21,081 nucleotides of DNA from XYB1-FULL-44-23 sp964441445 (GTDB lineage Bacteria; Patescibacteriota; Microgenomatia; CAZETR01; Amesbacteraceae). The translations under genes were made by a program, and so were the position numbers. Every line of letters starts with the position of its first letter. Position 1 is the first letter of the stretch. Under the pieces are notes generated by a model. The model ran no database searches, had not been told where the DNA came from, and saw nothing but the letters and a program-made list of their open reading frames with translations. Shown in pieces: positions 13,508-19,635 of the stretch. The DNA is taken from positions 1 through 21,081 of the forward strand of contig CAYTYO010000013.1 of NCBI GenBank assembly GCA_964441445.1, read 5' to 3'.

Positions 13508-13508
13508 T
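13503..13508 (+). promoter_or_regulatory. -10 element of the 13513 gene, containing the upstream stop codon
   Basis: A perfect TATAAT whose TAA is the stop codon of the preceding gene (13505-13507). It is followed by TAGC and the proposed ATT start at 13513. Confidence 0.5.
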
Positions 13509-13512
13509 TAGC

Positions 13513-14079
13513 ATTACGAACAGGATACTTCCCTTTGTCATTATTGGAGCGGTCGCTGTAGCCGGCATTGCTTTTATATTGCGTCCGAACGGTTCAAAAA
13601 CTGATCAACAACTTACCAAATCTGATTCCGCTTCTACAACCGTCTCTCCGAGCAAACGGCCAATGCAGGGTCAAGACTCTTTCGGGCTAGCGGTCTGTGA
13701 AGAAGTTCCCAAAACTACTGTCGAAAGAATTACCGGCAAAGTAATTGAACGGACTGAGGATCACTCCTCGACCACTGACACCGGCTGTTCCTACTTCACC
13801 GACAAAACTAAGCAGGAACATATTTTAATACAGGTTTCTTATCTGTCAGCCGAAAATCAAAAACAGGGTCAACAAACATTAGGTCGGACCATTACCACCG
13901 ATGCGAGTATCCCCATGGAAAACTTTATTGCCACCCAGGAAAATGGCCAGATTAACGCCGTCTATCTGGTTATGGCAGACAATAAGTTCGTTCGGGTTGA
14001 CAGGACCGCCAACACTATTGATAACGACCGCTTACTGGATTTAGCCAGACAAATTACCCCGATCATCACTGGGCATTAA
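13513..14079 (+). CDS. membrane-anchored extracytoplasmic protein
   Basis: This protein of about 188 residues has an N-terminal signal anchor (TNRILPFVIIGAVAVAGIA), a Ser/Thr/Gln-rich spacer and an outside domain of about 130 residues. The domain has two Cys (VCEEVP and GCSYF) spaced like small lipoprotein-type ligand-binding domains. The function is unknown. The first usual start is the TTG at 13579, but this would delete the whole membrane anchor. The hydrophobic segment is in frame directly upstream and begins at an ATT 5 nt after a perfect TATAAT, so initiation at ATT is proposed. There is no ATG or GTG in that stretch in any useful position. The last 14 bp overlap the end of the convergent NUDIX gene. 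Confidence 0.65.
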   Translation: MTNRILPFVIIGAVAVAGIAFILRPNGSKTDQQLTKSDSASTTVSPSKRPMQGQDSFGLAVCEEVPKTTVERITGKVIERTEDHSSTTDTGCSYFTDKTKQEHILIQVSYLSAENQKQGQQTLGRTITTDASIPMENFIATQENGQINAVYLVMADNKFVRVDRTANTIDNDRLLDLARQITPIITGH

Positions 14080-14635
14080 CCGCAGCCCTAGGAGAAATCA
14101 AATAGTCCTTTGTTTTAAGAATTAATGTGGCACTGACCGAATGGGTTATTGTCCCGCCGTTCACCCAGCGAACGGCCTGTTCCAAAGGAACTTTTATCAA
14201 TTTAATATTTTCTGTCCCTTCCGGATTGGCTTTCCCCAAGGTTAATTCTTTTGCCAAAAACAGATAATTGGGCGAACTTACAACCGCTGTAAGCGGATCC
14301 ACTACCCCCAAACTAATCCACTTCTTCGCTGTTATCCCCGTTTCTTCTTTTAATTCCCTTTTAGCCGCAGCCATCACGTCTTCCCGGTCGTCTATTCCTC
14401 CGCTCGCAACCTCGATAGTTTTCCGCTCTACGGTATATCTGTATTGTTCAATTAAATAAACATTCCCGCTTTGATCAATCGGTAATATTGAAACCCCCGG
14501 TCGCATTGTAACTATCCCGAAAATTCCTTCCTTTCCGTCCGGCCTGATTACCTTATCTTCTCTTACCGAAATCCAAGGGTTTGAATACAACTCCTTAGTA
14601 TCAACCACCGTCCAGGGACCCTTCTTCAATTTCAC
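14066..14635 (-). CDS. NUDIX hydrolase, ADP-ribose pyrophosphatase-like
   Basis: This 189-residue protein hydrolyses nucleoside diphosphates linked to another group, most likely ADP-ribose. The NUDIX box is complete: GGIDDRE, then seven residues, then RELKEETGI (about residues 78-101). The IEQYRYTVERKTIEVASGG stretch before the box is typical of the ADP-ribose pyrophosphatase branch. The GTG at 14635 is 6 nt after TAGAAT (14642-14647). Length and domain order fit the family. It ends 14 bp inside the convergent membrane-anchored gene, another example of overlapping gene ends here. Confidence 0.9.
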   Translation of the reverse strand: MKLKKGPWTVVDTKELYSNPWISVREDKVIRPDGKEGIFGIVTMRPGVSILPIDQSGNVYLIEQYRYTVERKTIEVASGGIDDREDVMAAAKRELKEETGITAKKWISLGVVDPLTAVVSSPNYLFLAKELTLGKANPEGTENIKLIKVPLEQAVRWVNGGTITHSVSATLILKTKDYLISPRAAVNAQ

Positions 14636-14641
14636 TCAGTC

Positions 14642-14647
14642 ATTCTA
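14642..14647 (-). promoter_or_regulatory. -10 element of the NUDIX gene
   Basis: TAGAAT on the minus strand, 6 nt before the GTG at 14635, giving a leaderless GTG transcript. No -35 is evident. Confidence 0.45.
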
Positions 14648-14681
14648 ACAAATTCCCTCTCTTATCTCCCGCCTTCTTTCC

Positions 14682-15167
14682 TTAAGCAACTTGCGCAAAC
14701 GCCACACAATAATTATGTCCGTATTTTTTCATGCACTTTGGGCAATATGCATAATGGAAATAATATCTTTTCACCGTTTTTCCTTTTCCGCTTACATACT
14801 TTTCCATGTCTTTAATCCAATTCGGTACCTGATTATACGGTCCGTCATACACTCGGCTCAGAAACGTACCTGTCAGCCTTTCCACCCTTTCTCCAGGCAT
14901 ATCCTTATCAATAGTCATATATATCTCCGACTTCCACGGTGATGGGTCATAACACAACATTAGAAAATCCTTACTCTGGGGCACACCTCCCGCCTGTTCA
15001 ATCTTGGCAAACATCTTTTTTACCACCGCTCCCATGTTTACCGGTATATGCATTATCTGAAATACCTCCCCCACCAAAAACAGCTTATCCTTCCACACAT
15101 GTGTCTTATCCTGAAACCGTTCTTTATCAAATTCCGGACAGCACTGTTCACTGTTAACCTCTGCCAT
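14682..15167 (-). CDS. conserved cytoplasmic protein with CC and CPKC motifs (often annotated 'hydrolase')
   Basis: This 161-residue protein has ECC (EQCCPEFD) near the N-terminus, a central region with LFLVGEVFQIMHIPVNMG, and a C-terminal YAYCPKCMKKYGHNYCVAF segment. Proteins of this pattern are widespread and usually named 'hydrolase', and they resemble GyrI-like ligand-binding domains. No catalytic residues have been identified that I can point to. The four or more cysteines could bind a metal ion or thiol. The ATG at 15167 is preceded by TAATAC 6 nt upstream, and by a GAGGAG that lies too far (12 nt) to be an ideal ribosome site. The gene lies downstream of a frame-broken small coding region at 15177-15328. 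Confidence 0.75.
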   Translation of the reverse strand: MAEVNSEQCCPEFDKERFQDKTHVWKDKLFLVGEVFQIMHIPVNMGAVVKKMFAKIEQAGGVPQSKDFLMLCYDPSPWKSEIYMTIDKDMPGERVERLTGTFLSRVYDGPYNQVPNWIKDMEKYVSGKGKTVKRYYFHYAYCPKCMKKYGHNYCVAFAQVA

Positions 15168-15176
15168 AATTATGTA

Positions 15177-15328
15177 TTACTCCTCTATCCGTTTGATGTA
15201 AAGCCCCATTTTCAGTTCCACTTCTCCCCATCCCTCACATTCAGCTTTCACAAATCTTTTTCAAAAAATAACCTCGAATTATCCAAATCCTCACCGTACT
15301 CAAATTTACCCCCACGTCCAGATCTAAT
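15177..15328 (-). pseudogene. possible small gene broken by a 1-base frameshift
   Basis: In the 240-bp space before the HD gene the minus strand holds two short frames that join into one coherent product if one base is restored in an AAAAA run (15257-15261 on the complement). The first reads KFEYGEDLDNSRLFFEK, and the second reads FVKAECEGWGEVELKMGLY and then IKRIEE, stop at 15177. The joined protein is about 50 residues with an acidic, soluble composition. No ATG or GTG opens the first frame; an ATT at 15326-15328 or the internal TTG are the options. It could be a decayed gene, a sequencing error or chance, since another frame here also looks open. Confidence 0.35.
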
Positions 15329-15395
15329 TATTTAAAAAATCGATACTTACCGATATTCGATTCTAGTCACCAGTCCGCTTCTTGCCCTCCCGTGT

Positions 15396-15401
15396 TACCA
15401 T
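15396..15401 (+). promoter_or_regulatory. weak -10 element of the HD gene
   Basis: TACCAT keeps the key T, A and final AT positions of a -10 box and is 6 nt before the ATG at 15408, matching the leaderless spacing elsewhere in the window. It is weak as a hexamer. Confidence 0.3.
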
Positions 15402-15407
15402 ACCCTC

Positions 15408-16160
15408 ATGGAGCCCATACCTGACCACTTTGACCATTCACTCGGTCTTTCTCCGGCCTGTACTGCCGGTTTGGAAAAAATTAACCGCCTTGCCAAAGCC
15501 GCCCGACTCTCCAACCTAGCTGCGGTTTTGGAACTGGATCCTGCGGACCTCCGCCTTTCCTCGACCTGTGTCGGCACTGGTTTGAGAAAAGGCATCTACG
15601 ATAACGATCCTGCCCGAGTTACTCACTTCATGCACATGTGTCGGGTCGCCTTTCTGATGCAACACTTCTATCCTTCCGACATTTCTGGCCGCCGGTTGGC
15701 TATTTTGCACGACATCAAAGAAGAGGCCCTGCCGGGCCAGGAAACCCTATATCTCAGTTCCGATTTGGCCCCCCTCATTGATTTATTAACCGAAGTTCCG
15801 CCCCTCCCGGATGAAATTGCCCGTTTTTCACAAATCCTCCCCACCGGATACGACCCCCGCTACTTCGCAAAGTATAAACCCTTTATAGCCACCCTTAAAA
15901 ACAATTGGGCCCTCGTCGGGCCCGTAGAATTATGCGACCGGCTTGACGGAAGCCTAGGCTTATCCTACCTTTTGCATGCAAAATATGCTTCTCGGCTGCC
16001 CATCAAAGCCCTGGAAAGTCTGGGCCGTACCTGGGCGACACTTGAAGGGGAAAATTCTCCTCTCGCCCAAGTCACCAAAACCATTTGTCGGTCTTGGATC
16101 CCCAAATTCCATATCACCGAGGCTGCAGTCAGCAAAACCGCTGCTTACTTCTTCAGGTAG
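15408..16160 (+). CDS. HD-domain protein, RelA/SpoT hydrolase-like
   Basis: This 250-residue protein contains an HD-type metal site: His73/His76 in RVTHFMHMCRVAFLM, the His101-Asp102 pair in LAILHDIKEEA, and Asp177 in VELCDRLDG. The LHDIKEE plus LCDRLDG spacing resembles the ppGpp-hydrolase half of RelA/SpoT, including small alarmone hydrolases. HD enzymes generally cleave phosphoester bonds. The rest of the RelA/SpoT signature is loose, and there is no synthetase domain. The N-terminal 55 residues are helical and unassigned. The ATG at 15408 is the first possible start. The gene is alone on the plus strand, and its stop faces that of the 132-residue hypothetical gene across 14 bp. Confidence 0.7.
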   Translation: MEPIPDHFDHSLGLSPACTAGLEKINRLAKAARLSNLAAVLELDPADLRLSSTCVGTGLRKGIYDNDPARVTHFMHMCRVAFLMQHFYPSDISGRRLAILHDIKEEALPGQETLYLSSDLAPLIDLLTEVPPLPDEIARFSQILPTGYDPRYFAKYKPFIATLKNNWALVGPVELCDRLDGSLGLSYLLHAKYASRLPIKALESLGRTWATLEGENSPLAQVTKTICRSWIPKFHITEAAVSKTAAYFFR

Positions 16161-16174
16161 CAGTCTTCGTTGTC

Positions 16175-16573
16175 TCACTCCACCCGTTCATACACCACGA
16201 CGGTATAACCTCCGCCTTGCACATCCGCATCTCTTGTCGGCAGATGAATTATCAGACATTTTTCCCTCTCACACTTTTTATTAAACCTTTCTTCATATCT
16301 TTCCTCAAATGCTCCAAACTTAACCGGATAACTCATCACCCCCGCATATTTAAAAGCTGTCAGCCGGTACACTTTATCCATATCATCAGTCGGCAATCCC
16401 TTAGACTTTAAAAAACCTTCCTTCACTTCATATGGAATTTGCCCAATGGACAGCTCCGCATATTCCCGCGCTAACCGCACAAAACTTTCCTCATTTACCC
16501 CCACCTCCCTATTCAGTTTATATAACTGCTCACCAATCTCCGCTAGCCTTCTCTCGCGGTTTAAATTGCTCAC
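16175..16573 (-). CDS. hypothetical protein
   Basis: I do not recognise this 132-residue protein. The N-terminal half (residues 1-60) is strongly helical and charged. The middle has two KY/YR-rich segments. The C-terminus ends in a strand-like GGGYTVVVYERVE, with CEREKC in front. No signal peptide or membrane segment is seen. The GTG at 16573 lies 6 nt after a weak TAGTCT; the next upstream signal is a TAAAAT followed by a GGGGGAG stretch, which would give a short leader with a poor ribosome site. It is 4 nt from the stop of a small upstream frame (16578). Confidence 0.6.
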   Translation of the reverse strand: MSNLNRERRLAEIGEQLYKLNREVGVNEESFVRLAREYAELSIGQIPYEVKEGFLKSKGLPTDDMDKVYRLTAFKYAGVMSYPVKFGAFEERYEERFNKKCEREKCLIIHLPTRDADVQGGGYTVVVYERVE

Positions 16574-16577
16574 CCGT

Positions 16578-16649
16578 CTAGACTACTCCCCCGTATTTTA
16601 TTTGTAAACCGTATTCTTCAAAAAAGTCGCCCTGAAATCTTCCCATCAC
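16578..16649 (-). CDS. small basic protein, start uncertain
   Basis: A frame ends at TAG 16578 and remains open back to the TGA stop of the NIF3-like gene (16710), with which it is exactly in frame. The full open stretch reads TIRQSVVDRVLRRTNKLRR, then VMGRFQGDFFEEY and GLQIKYGGVV, a coherent basic-then-mixed sequence of about 42 residues. The usual starts within it are GTG at 16649 and ATG at 16646, giving only 22-23 residues. TAAATT lies 7 nt before the GTG, matching the local promoter spacing. The longer version would need an unusual start or read-through of TGA. Confidence 0.4.
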   Translation of the reverse strand: MMGRFQGDFFEEYGLQIKYGGVV

Positions 16650-16709
16650 TCGCCTTAATTTATTGGTCCGCCGCAGTACCCGATCAACTACTGATTGTCT
16701 TATCGTAAA

Positions 16710-17033
16710 TCAACCTTCGTCTACAAGCAGGGGATAAATATCCAATGCCACTTCTTCATACGGATGCACCTTTTTAATCTCGTCCTTCACCACAGAAAGC
16801 CTATTTTTTGCACACACAAACTCAATCCGCTCTTCCTCAACTTCTTCCGATTTACCCACCTCCCCGATCGCAGGCCGCGCTCCGTCCAGCGGTGTATACC
16901 TGCCCACCCCCTTAATGGAAAAGCTGCACCCGCCGTAATTTCCTATCTTTCCCGCTCCCGCCTCTGCGATAGCTTTTCTGACCGCATCAGCCCTATCTAC
17001 CGGCACAAACACCACTACTTTTACGTTTTCCAT
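16710..17033 (-). CDS. NIF3/YqfO-associated PII-like domain protein
   Basis: This 107-residue protein matches the CutA/PII-like domain inserted in Bacillus YqfO-type NIF3 proteins. It shows KVVVFVPVDRADAVRKA, EAGAGKIGNYGGCSF, VGRYTPLDGARPAIGEVGK, and HPYEEVALDIYPL. The domain occurs alone in many genomes, and ligand and function are unproven. Here it stands alone without the metal-binding NIF3 halves. The ATG at 17033 is 5 nt after the stop of the DHH gene, so it is probably the last member of the HAD-DHH-NIF3-like operon. Confidence 0.88.
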   Translation of the reverse strand: MENVKVVVFVPVDRADAVRKAIAEAGAGKIGNYGGCSFSIKGVGRYTPLDGARPAIGEVGKSEEVEEERIEFVCAKNRLSVVKDEIKKVHPYEEVALDIYPLLVDEG

Positions 17034-17038
17034 TTCGT

Positions 17039-17956
17039 TTATTGCTTATCAACTATCTCATAAACTTTAGGCATAATCTGTTTCCTCAACATCGCCGGGG
17101 CGATGGTCCATCCGTCTTGAAATGTCACTCCAAGCGCCGCTGCCAGAACTGGCCTGCCCGTGGCACCGGAATACAGATAGCTTTTCTTCGTCTCCAGATC
17201 TACTATATTCACAAACCCCCATTCCGAGCCTGTCTTCAACCCCAATCTCTCAACCGCCTCGGCAATTGTTTTTTTATCAGTCAGCAGTTCACTTCCCCAT
17301 ACAATCAGCTGATATGCCCCGATTTTCCATCCCCCGCCGAACTCCTTAGCATCATTTTCCAACGCCGTCTCCACATCCGCTTTAATTTCCGCCGTAGCAA
17401 AATCAAACATCTCCCTTATCATCCCCTTCTCCAATTTATAAGTACTTTCCAAATATCCTGCTGCTTCTCTGTCTCTTTGACCGGCGTTTGTGGCAATAAA
17501 ATTAAGTGTATTGTGATAAATGGCCCCGTACAGCAACTTAGCCAAATCCGGTTTAATCACCTTCTCCGCCTTGATAAACCTTTCCACCACTATAGTAGCC
17601 GCCGCCCCAATCAATGGATTATCCACCAGCGCCTGAGGAAACTCTCTCTCCGGTTCCCCTATCCGATGATCAATCACTTCAATCACCTGGTCCGGCAAAA
17701 CCACCTTCGGCATACCCTTGATCGACGAAGCATCTACCAGAATAAATGCGTCCCATTTATCCGCATTCTCATCGGCTCTGGCAGGAATTAATACCCCCTG
17801 TTTTTGGGAGAAATACCCCACCTCCGACTGGAAACTTCCCGTAACTATTCCGTCAGCCTCCCGGCCGGTTTGTCTCAGCAGGTCAGCATAGGCCAAAGTA
17901 CAGGCGGTACCGTCAATGTCGGGGTTAACTTTAGCCGTCACCAAAATTCTATTCAT
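17039..17956 (-). CDS. DHH/DHHA2 phosphoesterase, degenerate family II pyrophosphatase-like
   Basis: This 305-residue protein has the length and two-domain plan of manganese-dependent inorganic pyrophosphatase. Segments align with the DHH domain (VNPDIDGTACTLAYADLL, ILVDASS, VIEVIDHR) and with the DHHA2 domain (GAIYHNTLNF, RDREAA). Compared with Bacillus PpaC, however, several metal ligands are altered. The first His is replaced (AKVNPD for GHQNPD), the second His of DHH is Arg, and the Asp of SDSL is Asn (HNTL). Two N-terminal Asp, the Asp of ILVD and the first His of DHR remain. Activity on pyrophosphate is therefore doubtful. The start ATG overlaps the TGA of the HAD gene (ATGA), preceded by a GGTGG that may be a ribosome site. 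Confidence 0.85.
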   Translation of the reverse strand: MNRILVTAKVNPDIDGTACTLAYADLLRQTGREADGIVTGSFQSEVGYFSQKQGVLIPARADENADKWDAFILVDASSIKGMPKVVLPDQVIEVIDHRIGEPEREFPQALVDNPLIGAAATIVVERFIKAEKVIKPDLAKLLYGAIYHNTLNFIATNAGQRDREAAGYLESTYKLEKGMIREMFDFATAEIKADVETALENDAKEFGGGWKIGAYQLIVWGSELLTDKKTIAEAVERLGLKTGSEWGFVNIVDLETKKSYLYSGATGRPVLAAALGVTFQDGWTIAPAMLRKQIMPKVYEIVDKQ

Positions 17957-18555
17957 AATTCCACCCCGACGCTTTTTAGCTGTTCTAGATATTTATCAAA
18001 TCCTTCATATAAAAATGTCGTTATCCCCGCCTCCCTGGCCCCGGCCAGATTATCAGAACTGTCATCTGCAAAAACAATTAATTTTGCCTCCGTTTGTGCC
18101 TTATTTACCAGCGCCTCAAATATTTTTATGTCCGGCTTACTTGCTCCCACCTCAAAGGAAAATACCGCTACGTCAAAATTGTCTAAAAAACCAAATTTCT
18201 TCTGCAAACCGTTTACTCTTGCCGGAAAATTATTCGAGCAAATTGCCGTTTTATAACCTTTTTTTCTTAAAAGTTTTACCGCCTCAACAACTTTTTCATC
18301 TACATCGTAGCCATCAATCAACTTATCAACTATCTCCTGCCACGCTAGATTAAGTCCCCATTCGGCCACTGCCCAAGACCAATATTCCGCATCGGTCATT
18401 TTTCCGTTCTTATACTGCCAATTCATTTGTCCGGATTTAAGAAACACCCTTTTGGCTTCTTCCTCACTTACCCCTAACTTTCCCAACGCCGCAATAAAAT
18501 TGGCCTTCCCGTTAGGGAAATATACCCCGTCTAAATCAAAAGTAATCACTCTCAT
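17953..18555 (-). CDS. HAD-superfamily hydrolase
   Basis: This 200-residue protein has all four HAD motifs. DLDGVY (residues 7-12) holds the nucleophile Asp, CSNN holds the motif II Ser, KPDIKIFEAL the motif III Lys, and FADDSSDNLAGA the motif IV acidic pair. A four-helix cap between motifs I and II (about 15-85) places it in subfamily IA. Typical activities are phosphate-monoester hydrolysis on sugar or nucleotide phosphates; the substrate is unknown. Its stop overlaps the DHH gene start, so translation is coupled. A TATAAT lies 29 nt upstream, giving a leader of about 22 nt with AGGA as a possible ribosome site, unlike the leaderless genes nearby. Confidence 0.92.
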   Translation of the reverse strand: MRVITFDLDGVYFPNGKANFIAALGKLGVSEEEAKRVFLKSGQMNWQYKNGKMTDAEYWSWAVAEWGLNLAWQEIVDKLIDGYDVDEKVVEAVKLLRKKGYKTAICSNNFPARVNGLQKKFGFLDNFDVAVFSFEVGASKPDIKIFEALVNKAQTEAKLIVFADDSSDNLAGAREAGITTFLYEGFDKYLEQLKSVGVEL

Positions 18556-18584
18556 ATTGTTTTCCTGCTCCCATCACCCAGCAC

Positions 18585-18590
18585 ATTATA
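18585..18590 (-). promoter_or_regulatory. -10 element of the HAD-DHH-NIF3-like operon
   Basis: A perfect TATAAT on the minus strand lies 29 nt from the HAD ATG. A GTG that opens a 13-codon frame lies exactly 7 nt after it, ending at a TGA inside the HAD gene. Confidence 0.5.
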
Positions 18591-18623
18591 ACCATCTCCT
18601 TTAAACAAATGCACTGCTCACTA

Positions 18624-19313
18624 TTATCTTTTACTTGCTACCACCTCAATCACCTGATCGAATATGGGTGAAAGTTGTGTCCGCATAAAATCTTTGTACA
18701 GTTGTTCCCCATACTCTTCAAGTCTGACTATCTGCAAACCGGCCAAGTCCAGATGCTGCCTAATCGTTTCCACAGTGTGAAAGTATCTCGGATCTCCGAC
18801 CTCTCTCGTTCCGTCTGCTCTTGGGTATGAAATCGTTGTCAGTTTCGTTATCGGATCATAACTGTATCCCGGGTCGCTTTCATCCACATTTTTTATTGAT
18901 CTGACCACTATAAAAGTTCTTCCCCCGTGTTTTAACGATTTCTCAAACCCGGAAAGAACTTTATCTAAATCTTTCTCCGCCAGATAATGTAATACCAACC
19001 TCGCATAAATAAAATCAAAACATCCATCCGGATAATTCCACTCATCTCTCAAGTCTTCCAATCGTATTTCAATTTGTGAAGAAAAGCCCATTTCTCGGAT
19101 CACCTCGCGGGCATATTCCATTCCCCTTTCATCAATAGTCGTGGCAATTATTTTTCGGCCCAATTCCCCCATTACCATCCTTATCTCTGCAGATCCTGCT
19201 GTACTCATCCCCGGACTAAATACCATCAAATCAGTTCTCCGCATTTCCGCCAATCCCCTTTCCTCACTTTTTGAAGAATTAGCGCCCAATTTACGCAACA
19301 CCTCTACGCTCAT
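18624..19313 (-). CDS. SAM-dependent methyltransferase-like protein
   Basis: This 229-residue protein has the order of class I methyltransferase elements. The motif I position reads LMVFSPGMSTAGS, an acidic strand end is found in ATTIDERGMEYA, and FDFIYARLVLHYL matches motif IV/post-motif IV of UbiE/Methyltransf_11 proteins. The usual glycine-rich LDxGxGxG is not intact: SPGMSTAG replaces it. SAM binding may therefore be altered or lost. The C-terminal third (residues 150-229) has an insertion with FHTVETIRQHLDLAGL, common in these enzymes. The acceptor substrate is unknown. The ATG at 19313 is 9 nt after TAGGAT (19323-19328). Separated by 68 bp from the HAD operon. Confidence 0.78.
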   Translation of the reverse strand: MSVEVLRKLGANSSKSEERGLAEMRRTDLMVFSPGMSTAGSAEIRMVMGELGRKIIATTIDERGMEYAREVIREMGFSSQIEIRLEDLRDEWNYPDGCFDFIYARLVLHYLAEKDLDKVLSGFEKSLKHGGRTFIVVRSIKNVDESDPGYSYDPITKLTTISYPRADGTREVGDPRYFHTVETIRQHLDLAGLQIVRLEEYGEQLYKDFMRTQLSPIFDQVIEVVASKR

Positions 19314-19322
19314 AACCCAGCC

Positions 19323-19328
19323 ATCCTA
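19323..19328 (-). promoter_or_regulatory. possible -10 element of the methyltransferase gene
   Basis: TAGGAT on the minus strand, 9 nt before the ATG at 19313. Moderate match only. Confidence 0.3.
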
Positions 19329-19361
19329 TCACCACTTCCCCCAGAGTGTAAATACAGCCGG

Positions 19362-19614
19362 TTAACAGCCAAAACTCTGATTACCCCGCTGGTATACCCA
19401 CTCACAAATCAACTTCTCCGATTTAGGTTTAATTTCCCTGCTTTTTTCAAAAAAGCTCAAAAACCCGGTTCCGCTTCAATGAAGTAATTGCATGAAATGC
19501 CGTAACTTTTCCAAAAAATAGTACGCCCCGGTAAAAAATCACCATCACCAAAGTGTTTATCTGCCTGTAAACATTTGTCTCTTCTAACCTATACAATCCG
19601 GTAGTGAGATCTTT
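19362..19614 (-). pseudogene. possible frame-broken gene in the space before the methyltransferase
   Basis: The 322-bp space 19314-19635 has no intact gene. On the minus strand three short frames join into one coherent sequence of about 83 residues if one base is restored at two short homopolymers. The first reads DLTTGLYRLEET, the second KCLQADKHFGDGDFLPG to EAEPGF, and the third LSFFEKSREIKPKSEKL and on to NQSFGC with stop at 19362. No ATG or GTG opens the first frame; a TTG lies at 19594-19596. I recognise no family. Several frames look protein-like in this region, so this could be chance. Confidence 0.28.
19440..19456. repeat. short perfect inverted repeat
   Basis: GCTTTTTT, a single C, then AAAAAAGC forms a perfect 8-bp palindrome. 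Stems made mainly of A:T pairs are weak, and there is no GC-rich stem followed by a T tract, so I do not call it a terminator. Confidence 0.5.
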
Positions 19615-19635
19615 TCAATTTCTTTTAATCAGACC

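Noticed and set aside
1499..18555. Recoded TGA (genetic code 4 or 25)
   Set aside because: TGA ends efp, DUF1801, the 52-residue gene and the HAD gene at family-typical positions, often in ATGA overlaps.
19440..19456. Rho-independent terminator
   Set aside because: The stem is nearly all A:T with a one-base centre, and no GC-rich stem with a following T tract is present on either strand.
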